Of a stretch of 56,000 nt of DNA, positions 45,566 to 55,662 are shown piece by piece. The translations under genes and the position numbers were made by a program. Where the stretch lies: assembly GCF_030272615.1 (NCBI RefSeq), contig NC_081412.1:143058247-143114246 (forward strand), in the 5' to 3' direction. Position 1 is the first letter of the stretch; each line of letters begins with the position of its first letter. Below the pieces are notes generated by a model. The model saw only the letters and a list, made by a program, of their open reading frames with translations, had not been told where the DNA came from and ran no database searches. This DNA comes from Cryptomeria japonica (taxonomy: Eukaryota; Streptophyta; Pinopsida; Cupressales; Cupressaceae).

Positions 45566-46540
45566 GATTAGTGCAATGAATGAAGAGTTATATTAGATAG
45601 AGAAGAACAAGATATGGTCACTTGTTCCCAAAATGGAAGACAAGAATGTTATTGGAACCAAATGGGTTTTTAGAAATAAGTTAAATGAAGAAGGAGAGGT
45701 TGTGAGAAATAAAGCAAGATTGGTTTGCAAAGCCTATGCACAAGAAGAAGGAGAAGATTATGGTGAAACATTTGCACCTGTGGTGAGATTGGAAGGAGTA
45801 TGAATGCTACTTTCTTATGCTACATTTATAGGATTTAAAGTCTATCAGATGGATGTTAAATCAGCTTCTCTCAATGGCATCCTTGAAGAAGAAGTAAACA
45901 TAGAACAACCAGATGGATTTGCTTTGTCTGAAGACAAAGATATGGTTTGCAAACTACCTAAGGAATTGTATGGATTGAAGAAAGCATTAAGAGCATGGTT
46001 TGAAAGGTTTCATGCACACCTGATCAAGATAGGATTCAAGTGTAGTAGTGAGGACAATAACATATATCTAAAGACTAATGGAGAGAAAGTATTGATAGCC
46101 AAAGTATTTGTTGATAACATTATCTTTGGTGGTAATGATGAATTATGCATGGATTTTTCTGAAGAGATGAAAAAGGAATTTGAGATGTCTCTTATTGGAG
46201 AGATTAATTTTTTTATTGGGTTGCAGGTCCAACAGTTGGATGATGGAATTTTTATCTGTCAGAGTAAGTATGTCAAAGAGGTGTTAAAAACATTTGGCAT
46301 GGAAGATTTTAAACATATTGGTACTCCGATGGTGACAGGCTACAAGTTGTCTAAGCAAGATGATTCACCATCTATGGATGAGAAAGAATACATGTCTATG
46401 ATTGGTAAATTACATTATGTTGTTCATAGAAGACTGGATTTTGCACATGTTGTTGGATTGGTTGCTAGATTTCAAAAGGATCCCAAGGAGACTCACTTGG
46501 TAGTGGTGAAAAGGATATTCTCGTACCTAAAAGGCACAGT
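45566..46540 (+). pseudogene. Copia reverse transcriptase, element D, cut by element E
   Basis: The polymerase runs from MNEELY through [27 protein letters not shown] and LYGLKKALRAWFERFHAHL to the catalytic block, which reads VFVDNIIFGG. The second Asp of the conserved DD is Asn (GAT to AAT), so the enzyme would be inactive. Stops lie near 45564, 45594 and 45801. From ATG 45804 the frame is open through MIGKLHYVVHRRLDFAHVVG to LKGTVD, where element E interrupts it. The missing part (YGLWYP and RNase H) follows at 53147. Confidence 0.93.
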
Positions 46541-46545
46541 AGATT

Positions 46546-47348
46546 TGTTAGAATCAATGACAGTCTCAAAGACACTGAGAGGGGGGGGTGAATCAGTGTC
46601 TAACTAGTTAGCATAATATTTATACTTATTAAGAACTTTGCATCCCAAAACAGTGTATCGGTAAATAAGAATTAATGCAGCAAATAAGAATAACAGAGAC
46701 AACATAGAGAACACACCATAACACAAGATATTTAATGAGGAAACCCAGTGTGGGAAAAACCTCAGTGTGATTTGTGACCCACAATATTCACTCACTGACC
46801 AATGAATAAATATTACTTACAATGAGGGGCCTGCACATGCAGGAAGGCTAGCAGCCTAGAGCTCACTACTCAAATACAAAATAGAAGTCTCACTGACTTA
46901 CAAAATGGATTATCAAAATCTAATACAATGTACTTCTTCAAATCAGCATCAACTATGCCAGGTTCAATACCAGTTTAAGCTCAGTCTATAACCAAAACCT
47001 TCATTGTCAACTATATCACCTTATACAAAATTGCCTTATGCTTCTCATCTATCTTCTACCTCACATATCAAAATGACCTATAAGATCTCATACATATATG
47101 AGTCTTTTACAATATGCCATGTTGGATTTTACAAGAGATAATTACATTATAAAACAATAAACAAAAGTTTATTCCATGTCGGCTTGAGTGTCGGTATGCA
47201 TTGTTGTCACTGCCGGTGAAGTGTTTGCTAGTGTATGTACAAGTCTATAGCCAGTGTCGGTAACTGTCGGTGGGTTACCAGATGATTGCCAATTGGTTTC
47301 CATCAATGACAACATCAACTATTCTCATAAGAGTGTAGAATGCCAACA
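46546..47348 (-). repeat. 3' LTR of element E
   Basis: This LTR has 803 bp. On the plus strand it runs from TGTTAGAATCAATGACAG to AATGCCAACA. On the minus strand it has CTGAGGTTTTTCCCACACTG (about 46744-46763) and the C-rich run before CTCTCAGTG, the modules shared with the other copia LTRs. Confidence 0.94.
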
Positions 47349-47360
47349 ATCTCCCCCTTT
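47349..47360 (-). other. Polypurine tract of element E
   Basis: On the minus strand AAAGGGGGAGAT abuts the LTR start. It is identical to the tract in A and B. A second tract (GTCAAAGGGGGAGTAG on the minus strand) lies at about 47490-47505. Confidence 0.92.
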
Positions 47361-47616
47361 GGCATTGATGGCAACACTCATGAGAAAAATCCAAAGACTA
47401 TTCCAAAAACTGAAGTCCAAAAAGGTTTCCAAAAAGATGTGCTCCCCCTAAGAAAATGATCTCCTCTAAATAAGCATTTTTCTCTCCACTACTCCCCCTT
47501 TGACATCAATGACAAAGGTTGTCAAAAACAGTCAAATGAGTGCAAAATTTTCACCTCAAAGTCTATAACCGGTTGGTTACAATCTGAAAAATATCTGCCT
47601 AAACTAGATTTAGACT
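47361..47616 (-). other. 3' noncoding region of element E
   Basis: It contains a second purine tract near 47490-47505 and a third purine-rich stretch near 47440-47450, on the minus strand. No gene is seen. Confidence 0.6.
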
Positions 47617-50600
47617 CTACATACACCTTTTTCTATCATTCAAGGTTGCCTCAGTCTTTTGGATCATGTCGGTGAGATAGTGTATTTGTTCTTCTGGTGA
47701 TCGCTCTCCTTGAAGTAATGCCTTAGATATTTCAATTCTCTGAGAGATAAGATTGTCCAACTTGGGACCAAGTTTATTTTTAATTTCTCGGGCATTTGAC
47801 CTTATCCTTGCCTTCTCTTTTTCAAGTTTCTCTAATTTCTCCTCAAAAACTGATATATGTCTAGATGAACCAATTATATTATTAGCTATGTCATCTATTT
47901 CTTTCTATGTTTTACTGATCTCCTTATCTATGTTTGTTGTCAAAAGGTGAGGTTTGCATGTTTCCTTATATAGCTCTTTGTACTCCAAAATTGTAGCGTT
48001 AAGTACCGGTAATAATGTATTCAAGTTGTCTGTACACTTCTTCATGGCATCTCCAAAGAATTTGTTTTTCTCTTTTTCAACTCTCTCCTTGATTGTGTCC
48101 TCATTCAATTTATCAATAGTTATTACATTGTCAGCAATAAATTTGGACAATGTGTCCAATTTACCTAAAGAATCCTTAATATGATCTATGTTACAATTTG
48201 GTGCAATCAATTTAAGAACTGGTAAAGTGTTATCAATTTCCTTGTAGGCCAATGCATTGCAATCCGTTATCTTCTTGATTGAATACAAAAGTACCTTTGT
48301 AACATTGGTAGGTCTGAATTCACCTGTAGATGTGTCGAATGTCTGACCAGTTATCTTTATTACCTTTGTGCCTCCATCAGGTATAACCACTTTGCTTGCA
48401 TTTTCCTCCAGTGGATCACTCTAGGTTTGCATCTCAACCTGCAAAGGTTTCTCGGACTATTTTAATGTCTTAGTGATTTCCAGTTTCTCTGTTTCAGTGT
48501 GTACCTCTGCCTCAGTTTGTTTTTTTGAAAGTTCAACTATTGGTATCTTTGTCTCCAGTGGCCCTGTGCCAGCATCTTTACCTTTAGTAGGTTTTTCAAT
48601 TTCTACCGATTTCTCTGCCATGTTGCCACTATCAATATTGTCTGCCTTAACCTCTGAATTATCCTTATCCACACCCATATTTACTTCTTGAGTATCCACA
48701 TTCATGGTAAAGAGTATCTTAGATTCAGCATGTGTATCATCATGTGTAATACCTTCAGTGTCAATAACCGATGGATCTTCTGAGTGTACCGGTGCATTAT
48801 CGAAAGGTGGTGGTGGTAGATTGTCAGTAATCATGATGTTTGGAACCCACCAATTTTTCCTTTTCCCTTGTCCTTGTCCTTGTAATACACTTTGAATGTC
48901 TTTTTAGGTCGGTTCATTTCCTCTTGTTTTTCCTTTTCCACAAAAAATATATCCCAATTATCTATAGTCTCATTTGCAATCTCTTTCACTCTTCCCACCA
49001 TCAAGCTTACTTGTCGGTGCCCACTAGCTAAAAACAGATCGGTTAGCCTCAGAAATCAATCCATCAATTTCTTCTTTTGAATTAAAAGGATGTACAGCTA
49101 GAAGGTTTTTCAATTTTCAGTTTCTTGTCTAATTCCATCACTACTATCCTTTTTGCTTCCAATCTTCTATAAAGTTCATTAGGTTTAAGTCATCCACAAC
49201 TTCAATTAGAACCTTCTTATATATGTCCAAGTGTAAAATAATGCTATTCTCAATATACTCTTTGTTAGAATCATTAAATGTATTATACAGTTTGTTTACA
49301 TTAGCCAAATTGTCATCATCAGTTATTTCATTTAGCAAATCATTGAAAGAAGGGGTAATCGATTGTTGTTTCTTCTTTGGTGTTAGTTTCTTGGGTGGTC
49401 CCCTTACTACCTATTGTTTCTTTCTCAAAGTCCTTGTTCTCTTAGGTAAAGGAGAGGGTATTGGTGAAGGTTTTCTCTTCCTCCTTTCAACTCTTTTAAA
49501 TTTTACTTTCTTCTCACTGTTCATTCTAGAAGATGTGTCAACCAGTGAAATATGTGCCTCTGGTTGAAGTCCTTCAAGATCACTAGCCGACGTGCCACTA
49601 ATGTTCATGACATTTTCTTTGATTTCCTTTACTTTCTTAGAAGCATCTCTAATGTATTTTTCTCTTTTCTTCCTTTTCTTCAACAGATTTAGATCACTCT
49701 CAATAGTCTCAGCACTACCAAACACCTTTTCTAATGGTTCTCTCGGTGCTTCCAGTAAAGCTTTAGTATATGTTTCCAGAATAGTAAGATCTACTTCATA
49801 TCCCATCTCGGTGACCCAAATAGTCTTAGGGAGTACTGCCTCCATCCATGTCTCATCTCTTTTGATAACAAAACAAATTTCTTTGTCATATTTATCTACT
49901 ATACTCTGTGGTAACCTTTCTCTAGCTCTCATCTTAGCTTGGAAAGTTTTGAAGTAATTTGTTATGTTGTTGTCTCTAGCAGTTCCCATGCTGGTAAAAG
50001 CTTCTTGTAGTTGTTTTCCTACCGGTATATCATACCCAAAGTCTTTGGGTCCAGTATCGAGGATCTCTTTAGAAAAGTACAACATCAAGCATACCAATAG
50101 ATTTCCAAAATGGAATGTGCCTTTTTTGTCTCCCTTAATCTTTTTCAAATTTTCAATAAGCTCATCTTTTAACCATTCACGCACATCTATCATTGCATTG
50201 TTGTTTACCATCTCATAAGCACTATGTATATAGAGACTAGAAACAGAGTTGAATCTATTAGCATGTGTGGCCTTATAACATAGCACCATACTTACAAATC
50301 TCACATTGATGTCCTTAATATCATTTACTCTGAGTGATCTATTTTCAAATGTTGCTCCGGTTAATCTCATCACTTTGTTGTTGGGAATCTTCTTGGTCTT
50401 ATCAGGTATGTTTCTGGTTGAGGGTAAACCAGTAACTACCCTGATTGCTTGTCAAGTTATTTTTCAAACAGAGTCCAACCATAAGAATTCTCCATGTGCT
50501 CTACTCAATAAAATCCTTGCCACTTCTTCTGGAAATTGAAGGATATTCGGTATCTCCACAAAACCTAGAGTTTCCACAATCTTGTGTTTGGGTTTAATAG

Positions 50601-50853
50601 TACCATGTTCATCACAAATCATCTTTTTAAACATTTTCATTAATTCCTCAGAACCTAGTTCTTCTATATTGCAATGTATATAAATCCTAGGGTCTTCTGC
50701 AAATGCTACACCTTTAGGAATTTTCAAGAATGCCCCTACAGAGTCATCTTGCTTCGCAATTTTAGGAATTATCTTAAGCACGGGCCTAGGGCATTTCGCA
50801 TTTTCCACAATGGCAGGGTTCGGAATAAATTTGGGAGCAAAGGAAGAGGCCAT
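47617..50853 (-). pseudogene. ORF2 of element E: about 1,078-codon unrecognised protein
   Basis: On the minus strand ATG 50853 opens MASSFAPKFIPNPAIVENAK. The same reading frame can be followed to TAG 47617-47619, i.e. 1,078 codons. It is broken by about six stops (near 50464, 49411, 49144, 48457, 48424 and 47905) and by compensating frameshifts at 48835-49143. Residues 1-130 contain DPRIYIHCNIEELGSEELMK and LLSRAHGEFLWLDS. Residues 160-320 contain GTFHFGNLLVCLMLYFSKE and AVLPKTIWVTEMGYEVDLT. Then come a basic stretch (KRVERRKRKPSPIPSPLPKR), an acidic segment and a Lys/Glu-rich end likely to form coiled coils. It matches ORF2 of element C in order and length. No enzyme motif is seen and I do not recognise the family. 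Confidence 0.87.
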
Positions 50854-51200
50854 TGAAAAATACCTTTTACTACCTGAAAATATTCTTAATGTCTGAAGAA
50901 ATCACTTCACACCTTTTCCTTGAATGCCTTCGCTCAATTTTCATGCTCTCTGATAATTTGAATGTTCGGTGAGTCAAAAATGAGGGAAATCAGCTAATTT
51001 ATAATGACATTTCTTCCACCAACCGCATTAAATGCTCGTCGGTTAAGTGAAAACTTAACAGATCTGCCGGTAAAGAAGAAATATATCTTCTCACACTCAA
51101 CCGAGGGTAATCTTCATGATTTTCAACTTGTTGCAATACCCCCAAAGGTTTACTTCTTAGTTGGATGAATAATCTCCTTTTAGTGGAGGATTACTTTGTT
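50854..51200 (-). other. Spacer between ORF1 and ORF2 of element E
   Basis: No reading frame of note. On the minus strand a TATA-like CATTATAAATTAGC (about 50994-51007) lies about 140 bases before the ORF2 start. It could be an internal promoter or chance in AT-rich sequence. Confidence 0.5.
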
Positions 51201-52266
51201 CTACCGATATAGAGACAGTTTCATCAACTTTCTGATCTCTTTTCTTAATCGATTGTTTTGAAATTCTTGCTTTACTTCATCTACCTTTTCTTTGCCTTTG
51301 AAATTGGATCCTTTATTGTTTGCTGGTGAAGTCTTGCTTCTACAAAATTTAGCAATACGTCCAATTTTGTTACAAGCATAACAAGTCACATTATTCCTCT
51401 AAATATCCTTTCCATATCCTATGCTGGTTTGTGTTTTGCATTGATTAGATAAATGTCCATACCTTCCACAAACATAACATTTCACATTCATTCTACAATT
51501 TTTTGAATTATGACCAACTTTGTTGCATTTGGAACATTGACCGGTGGGTGCATTAATATTCTGATTATTTCTAAATGTACATTGATTTGATCTATGACCA
51601 TATTTGTTGCAATTGAAACATTTTCCATTAAACTTATAAGCATTAGGTTGTCTTACCGGTTTGTTTTGATCTAGATTGTTTGCAGTACTAGAACTTTCTC
51701 CAACTTCAAATCCAAGTCCATTAGTATCTCCATTAGGTTTCTGACTTTTCAGCATGTCATCAAGCTCCTCTAAACTTTTCTTGAATTTGTATTTGTGTTT
51801 ATTTGCAGTAGCCAACTCATTTTCTAGAATTCTCATTTGTCTCATAAGCTCAATTTTATCATGTTGCATGTGAATCAGATATGTCTTTAGCATATCATTT
51901 TCATGACTAAGTTAGATTTTCATTTCCAGCATCATTGAGTCTCCTAGTCAAGTCTTCTTCATTCTTCTTTCTATCTTCAATATCTTTACATAACCTCATA
52001 GTCATATCTTGCATTTCATTCTTCATATTATTGTTTTCTTGTCTCAATTTGTTTGCAAGTTCTCTAAGAGTTTCTTTTTCATCATCATCTTTATGCATCT
52101 TCTCATGAAGTTCTTTTCTTTTATTTTGTGCTATAGCAAAGTTCTCCTGAAGTCCTTTAATGAATTCCTATGTAGTCCTTAGATCATCTTCAAGTTTGAT
52201 ATTCTTCAATTTCTCTACATCATAATCTACAAGAGCTCCTTCCAATTGTTTTATTAAGTTCTCCAT
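51201..52266 (-). pseudogene. ORF1 of element E: coiled-coil protein with CCHC knuckles
   Basis: On the minus strand ATG 52266 opens MENLIKQLEGALVDYDVEKL. The first half is a long charged, probably coiled-coil region (ELANKLRQENNNMKNEMQDM). One stop lies near 52168 and a frameshift near 51900. The second half has the spacer NGLGFEVGESSS, matching TGLGYPG...GESS in element C. Then follow the knuckles CFNCNKYGHRSNQC, CSKCNKVGHNSKNC and CYVCGRYGHLSNQC and, after a stop near 51397, CYACNKIGRIAKFC with His changed to Arg. It ends at 51201. The array of RNA-binding knuckles suggests a packaging role like gag. There is no sign of the usual copia gag core. Confidence 0.87.
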
Positions 52267-52323
52267 TTGTACCGGTGTCAGAATGTTCCTCAAGTTGTTA
52301 GGATTTTGAAAATAGAGGACTAG

Positions 52324-52335
52324 GCTCTGATACCA
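52324..52335 (-). other. Primer binding site of element E
   Basis: On the minus strand TGGTATCAGAGC, the exact tRNA-Met-type site, lies two bases after the LTR end. Confidence 0.92.
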
Positions 52336-52337
52336 AT

Positions 52338-53141
52338 TGTTAGAATCAATGATAGTCCCAAACACACTGAGAGAGGGGGGGTGAATCAGTGTCTAACCAG
52401 TTAGCAAAATATTTATACTTACTAATAACTTTGCATCCCAAAACAGTGTACTAGTAAATAAGAATTAATGCAGCAAATAAGAATAATAGAGACAACATAG
52501 AGAACACACCATAACACAATATATTTAACAAGGAAACCCAGTGTGGGAAAAACCTCGGTGGGATTTGTGACCCACAATATTCACTCACTAGCTAATGAAT
52601 AAATATTACTTACAATAAGGGGCCTGCACATGCAGGAAGGCTAGCAGCCTAGAGCTCACTGCTCAACTACAAAATAGAAGTCTCACTGACTTACAAAATG
52701 GATTATCAAAATCCAATACAATGTACTGCTTCAAATCACCATCAACTATGCCAAGTTCAGTACCGATTTAAGCTCAGTCTATAACCAAAACCTTCATTGT
52801 CAACTATATCACCTTATACAAAATTGCCTTATGCTTCTCATCTATCTTCTACCTCACATATCAAAATGACCTATAAGATCACATACATATATGAGTCTTT
52901 TACAATATGCCATGTTGGCTTTTACAAGAGATAATTACATTATAAAAAAACAAACAAAAGTTTATTCCATGTCGGCTTGAGTGTCTGTATGCATTGTTGC
53001 CGCTGCCGGTGAAGTGCCTGCCGGTGTATGTAGAAGTCTATTGCCAGTGTCGGTAACTGCCAGTGAGTTTCCAGATGATTGCCAGTTGGTTGCCATCAAT
53101 GACAACATCAACTATTCTCATAAGAGTGTATAATGTCAACA
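52338..53141 (-). repeat. 5' LTR of element E
   Basis: This 804-bp partner of 46546-47348 differs mainly by scattered C/T and G/A changes. It is followed by the duplicated AGATT at 53142-53146. Confidence 0.94.
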
Positions 53142-53146
53142 AGATT

Positions 53147-53659
53147 ATGGTTTGTGGTATCCTTATAAAGGAAATTTCTCTTTGCATGTGTTTACTGATG
53201 TAGATTGGGCAAGCAATGTAGATGACCAGAAAAGCACTATCGATGGAGATTTTCTTCTTGGAGGAAAATTGGTTGCTTGGACAAGTAAGAAGCAAACTTG
53301 TGTTTCTCAGTCAACAACAAAAGTAGAGTATGTTGCAACATCAATGAATTGCATGTAGACAATCTGGATGAGACATCTGCTTGAAGGTTTCAGATTTGAT
53401 GTCTGAACTGGTAACTATTTACTATGATAATACTAGTGCAATCAATATTTCAAAAAATCATGTGTTACATGCAAGAACAAAGAACATAGAATTGAAATAT
53501 CATTTTCTAAGGGAAAGAGTAAAGGAAAAAGAAGTCCGCATGGAGTATGTGACAAGCAAAGAGCAGCTAGCAGATATTTTCACAAAATCATTATTGAAGA
53601 CCTCCTTTGAGTATCTCAGAGGTAAATTAGAGGTTAGACCCCTACTCAAACAAAACTAG
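53147..53659 (+). pseudogene. Copia RNase H, element D, downstream of element E
   Basis: The frame resumes after element E with YGLWYPYKGNF, continuing LKGTVD from 46540. RNase H blocks are VFTDVDWASNVDDQKST, TSKKQTCVSQSTTKVEY and, after a stop at 53356-53358 and a frameshift before 53400, YYDNTSAINISKNHVLHART. It ends LEVRPLLKQN at 53657-53659. The acidic residues of the RNase H core that I can place are present. Confidence 0.92.
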
Positions 53660-54038
53660 AATGCCAAATGCATCAATCCAGTGGGCCTCATGACTATTTT
53701 TCACTTTGGATTGATGAGATGCAGGCTACTCCACAGGGGGAGCAACTTAGATGTGTTTGTAGATATGTTGAAGATAGCTGCCACAACAAACTTGATGATT
53801 TGTGATGCTTATGTACCTTTGGCCTTGTTGTCAAAGGGGGAGAAGAAATATTATTGGGAGAAGAAATATGATGGGGAGAATAAATATGATTAAGAGAAGA
53901 CATATGATTAGTTGCAGTAGATATAGTGTAATCGGAAGATGAGCTGCAATAGAGAAGAGAAGAGTTGCAGAGAAGTTCCAGAATAGAGCAGAACAGTATG
54001 AGTTGAGTATGTAGATATTTAGCGTTTTCATCAATGCC
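53660..54038 (+). other. 3' noncoding region of element D with repeated purine tracts
   Basis: From about 53834 to 53896 a purine-rich unit is repeated: AAAGGGGGAGAAGAAATAT, then GGGAGAAGAAATATGAT, GGGGAGAATAAATATGATT and a weaker fourth. It parallels the triplet in element A at 12162-12214. Confidence 0.75.
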
Positions 54039-54049
54039 AAAGGGGGAGA
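54039..54049 (+). other. Polypurine tract of element D
   Basis: AAAGGGGGAGA abuts the 3' LTR start TGTTGGCATG. Confidence 0.9.
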
Positions 54050-55656
54050 TGTTGGCATGTTTGGCATAACTAATGAAGATGAGATGATGGTGGATGATTG
54101 TACCAGTAGAGGAAGATGACATGATCAGTTATTTATATTGTCATTGATGTCAACTAGGTTCAACTGATGTTTATTGATGTTTATAGTTGGTTTTTTGGTG
54201 ATTGATTTGTTGGCTAAGTAATTTGATCTACAGGAGTAAGAGTTTGACAATTTGATAGAGTTTATCAGGAAGACTATGAATTAGGACCTTAACTGGTAAA
54301 GCAGATAAGTTTTGATGGAATCGGGTGATTGGCGATGTTTGGTGACTTGTGGTTTGATACATAAACTTTTATGATGGATTTGACTATCTAACTAGAACCA
54401 CATCCTATGTTGATTATCGGAAGGCATGTTTTGAATTTCTGATGAAGTTCCGCCTGGGTTTAAGAAAGGGTTTAAGGACCGCTAAAGAATTCTCTTAACC
54501 AGTAATGATTTTTGGTTTGGCGGTGATCTACATCATGTTCACGTGTTGATGATAATGCAACACAAACCATGTGATGAGTTTTAAATATGTTTTGGCACGT
54601 TTGGAGAATGGATTTCTTGGGAAAGTGAAAAGTGCTTAGAAGAATGTGCTAAGGGTTTGACTTTGTACCAGATCAACTTGTTGTGATGATTTATGATCAT
54701 TCAACGATTGATATTAATTTATAATTGATTGTAATGATCCCTATTCCCTAATTTGTAAGGAGTTGTAAATATCTATGATGATCTAATTATTAAGTCTTAG
54801 GATTTTGATGTCGACTTATCTGTAAAAGTATTTATGTCGGCAAGGTTGATGTTTTGAAGTGTCGGTGATTTTAAGAAATGTGTGAAGTCAAATCAGTGTG
54901 TGAGAAGATCTTCCAGAGAGATACAAACTTAGAAATTAATTGGATCTGATCAAGAAAGTAGTAGAGTGCTACACACAAATCATTCACTATTGTTCTCTAA
55001 CAATTACAACAGCTAAAATTCCTTAGCCGAGTAGGTCCTAACAAGCCTCACATTGTAAAATCCCCTAACAGGGTGACTCAATATTTGAGTTCCAAATCCT
55101 CTTGCGAGGTTGATCCTAACAGATCAAAGCTTCTAATAGGGTTGAGGTAAATCCCTTAACTAGGTGACTCCTAATAGGGTTTTCTCCTAATAGGGCATCA
55201 TTGTAAGCTTCTAATCGGACTTGACTCCTAACAGGGTGCATTCCGAAAGAGTACAAAATATTTGTGGTACCAATTCCCACCATGGTTTTTCCCTATTTGG
55301 GTTTCCACGTGAAAAGCATGGTATTCATGTGTGGTGTGTTTTTCATGTGATGTTCATGTTTTATTTTTGATAACTAGTATTGATGATTATATGATTGATG
55401 AAGCATTCTAATCAGTTAATAAGTTGGTAACTGTGTTTGTTGATCTAATATTGAATTGATGAATGATCTAATCAATAAGTTTACATAAGAGGAAATGGTT
55501 ATCTGGATCTGATAAGGAAATCTGTTATAAAGATTTGGATTAAGTGTTGAATATTTTCAAATTTGAGATAAGCCTGTTTTGGTGTTGAAATTTTTAGATT
55601 TTGTTAAAACCGATTCACCCCCCTCTCAGTATTAATCGAATCCTCTAGGAATATTA
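54050..55656 (+). repeat. 3' LTR of copia element D
   Basis: This uninterrupted 1607-bp LTR starts TGTTGGCATGTTTGGC. It ends ATATTA where the 5' copy ends TTATCA. The 5' copy contains element C after base 47, and near that point this copy has GATTGTACCAG, which is missing next to element C. Confidence 0.93.
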
Positions 55657-55662
55657 GTAGTT

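Larger units (their letters stand above)
46546..53141 (-). mobile_element. Element E: non-autonomous copia-like LTR element with two unusual ORFs, minus strand
   Basis: E is 6596 bp long with AGATT on both sides (46541-46545 and 53142-53146). On the minus strand the LTRs of about 803 bp start TGTTGGCATTCTAC (TGTTGACATTATAC in the 5' copy) and end GATTCTAACA. Its internal region has no protease, integrase, reverse transcriptase or RNase H. It codes for a zinc-knuckle protein (ORF1) and a protein of about 1,080 codons (ORF2), both homologous to those of element C. It lies in the pol region of element D, in the opposite orientation. By hand count the first 350 bp of the two LTRs differ at roughly 23 sites, so the insertion is not recent. 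Confidence 0.95.
33722..55656 (+). mobile_element. Copia element D, interrupted by elements C and E
   Basis: D spans 21.9 kb; without C and E it would be about 7.5 kb. The six bases GTAGTT stand before it (33716-33721) and after it (55657-55662). The 5' LTR is split by C after its first 47 bases, and the pol region is split by E between the connection domain and RNase H. Gag, protease, integrase, reverse transcriptase and RNase H follow in copia order. D is closest to B in its proteins. Stops, frameshifts and in-frame deletions occur throughout. C and E must both have inserted after D. Confidence 0.93.
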
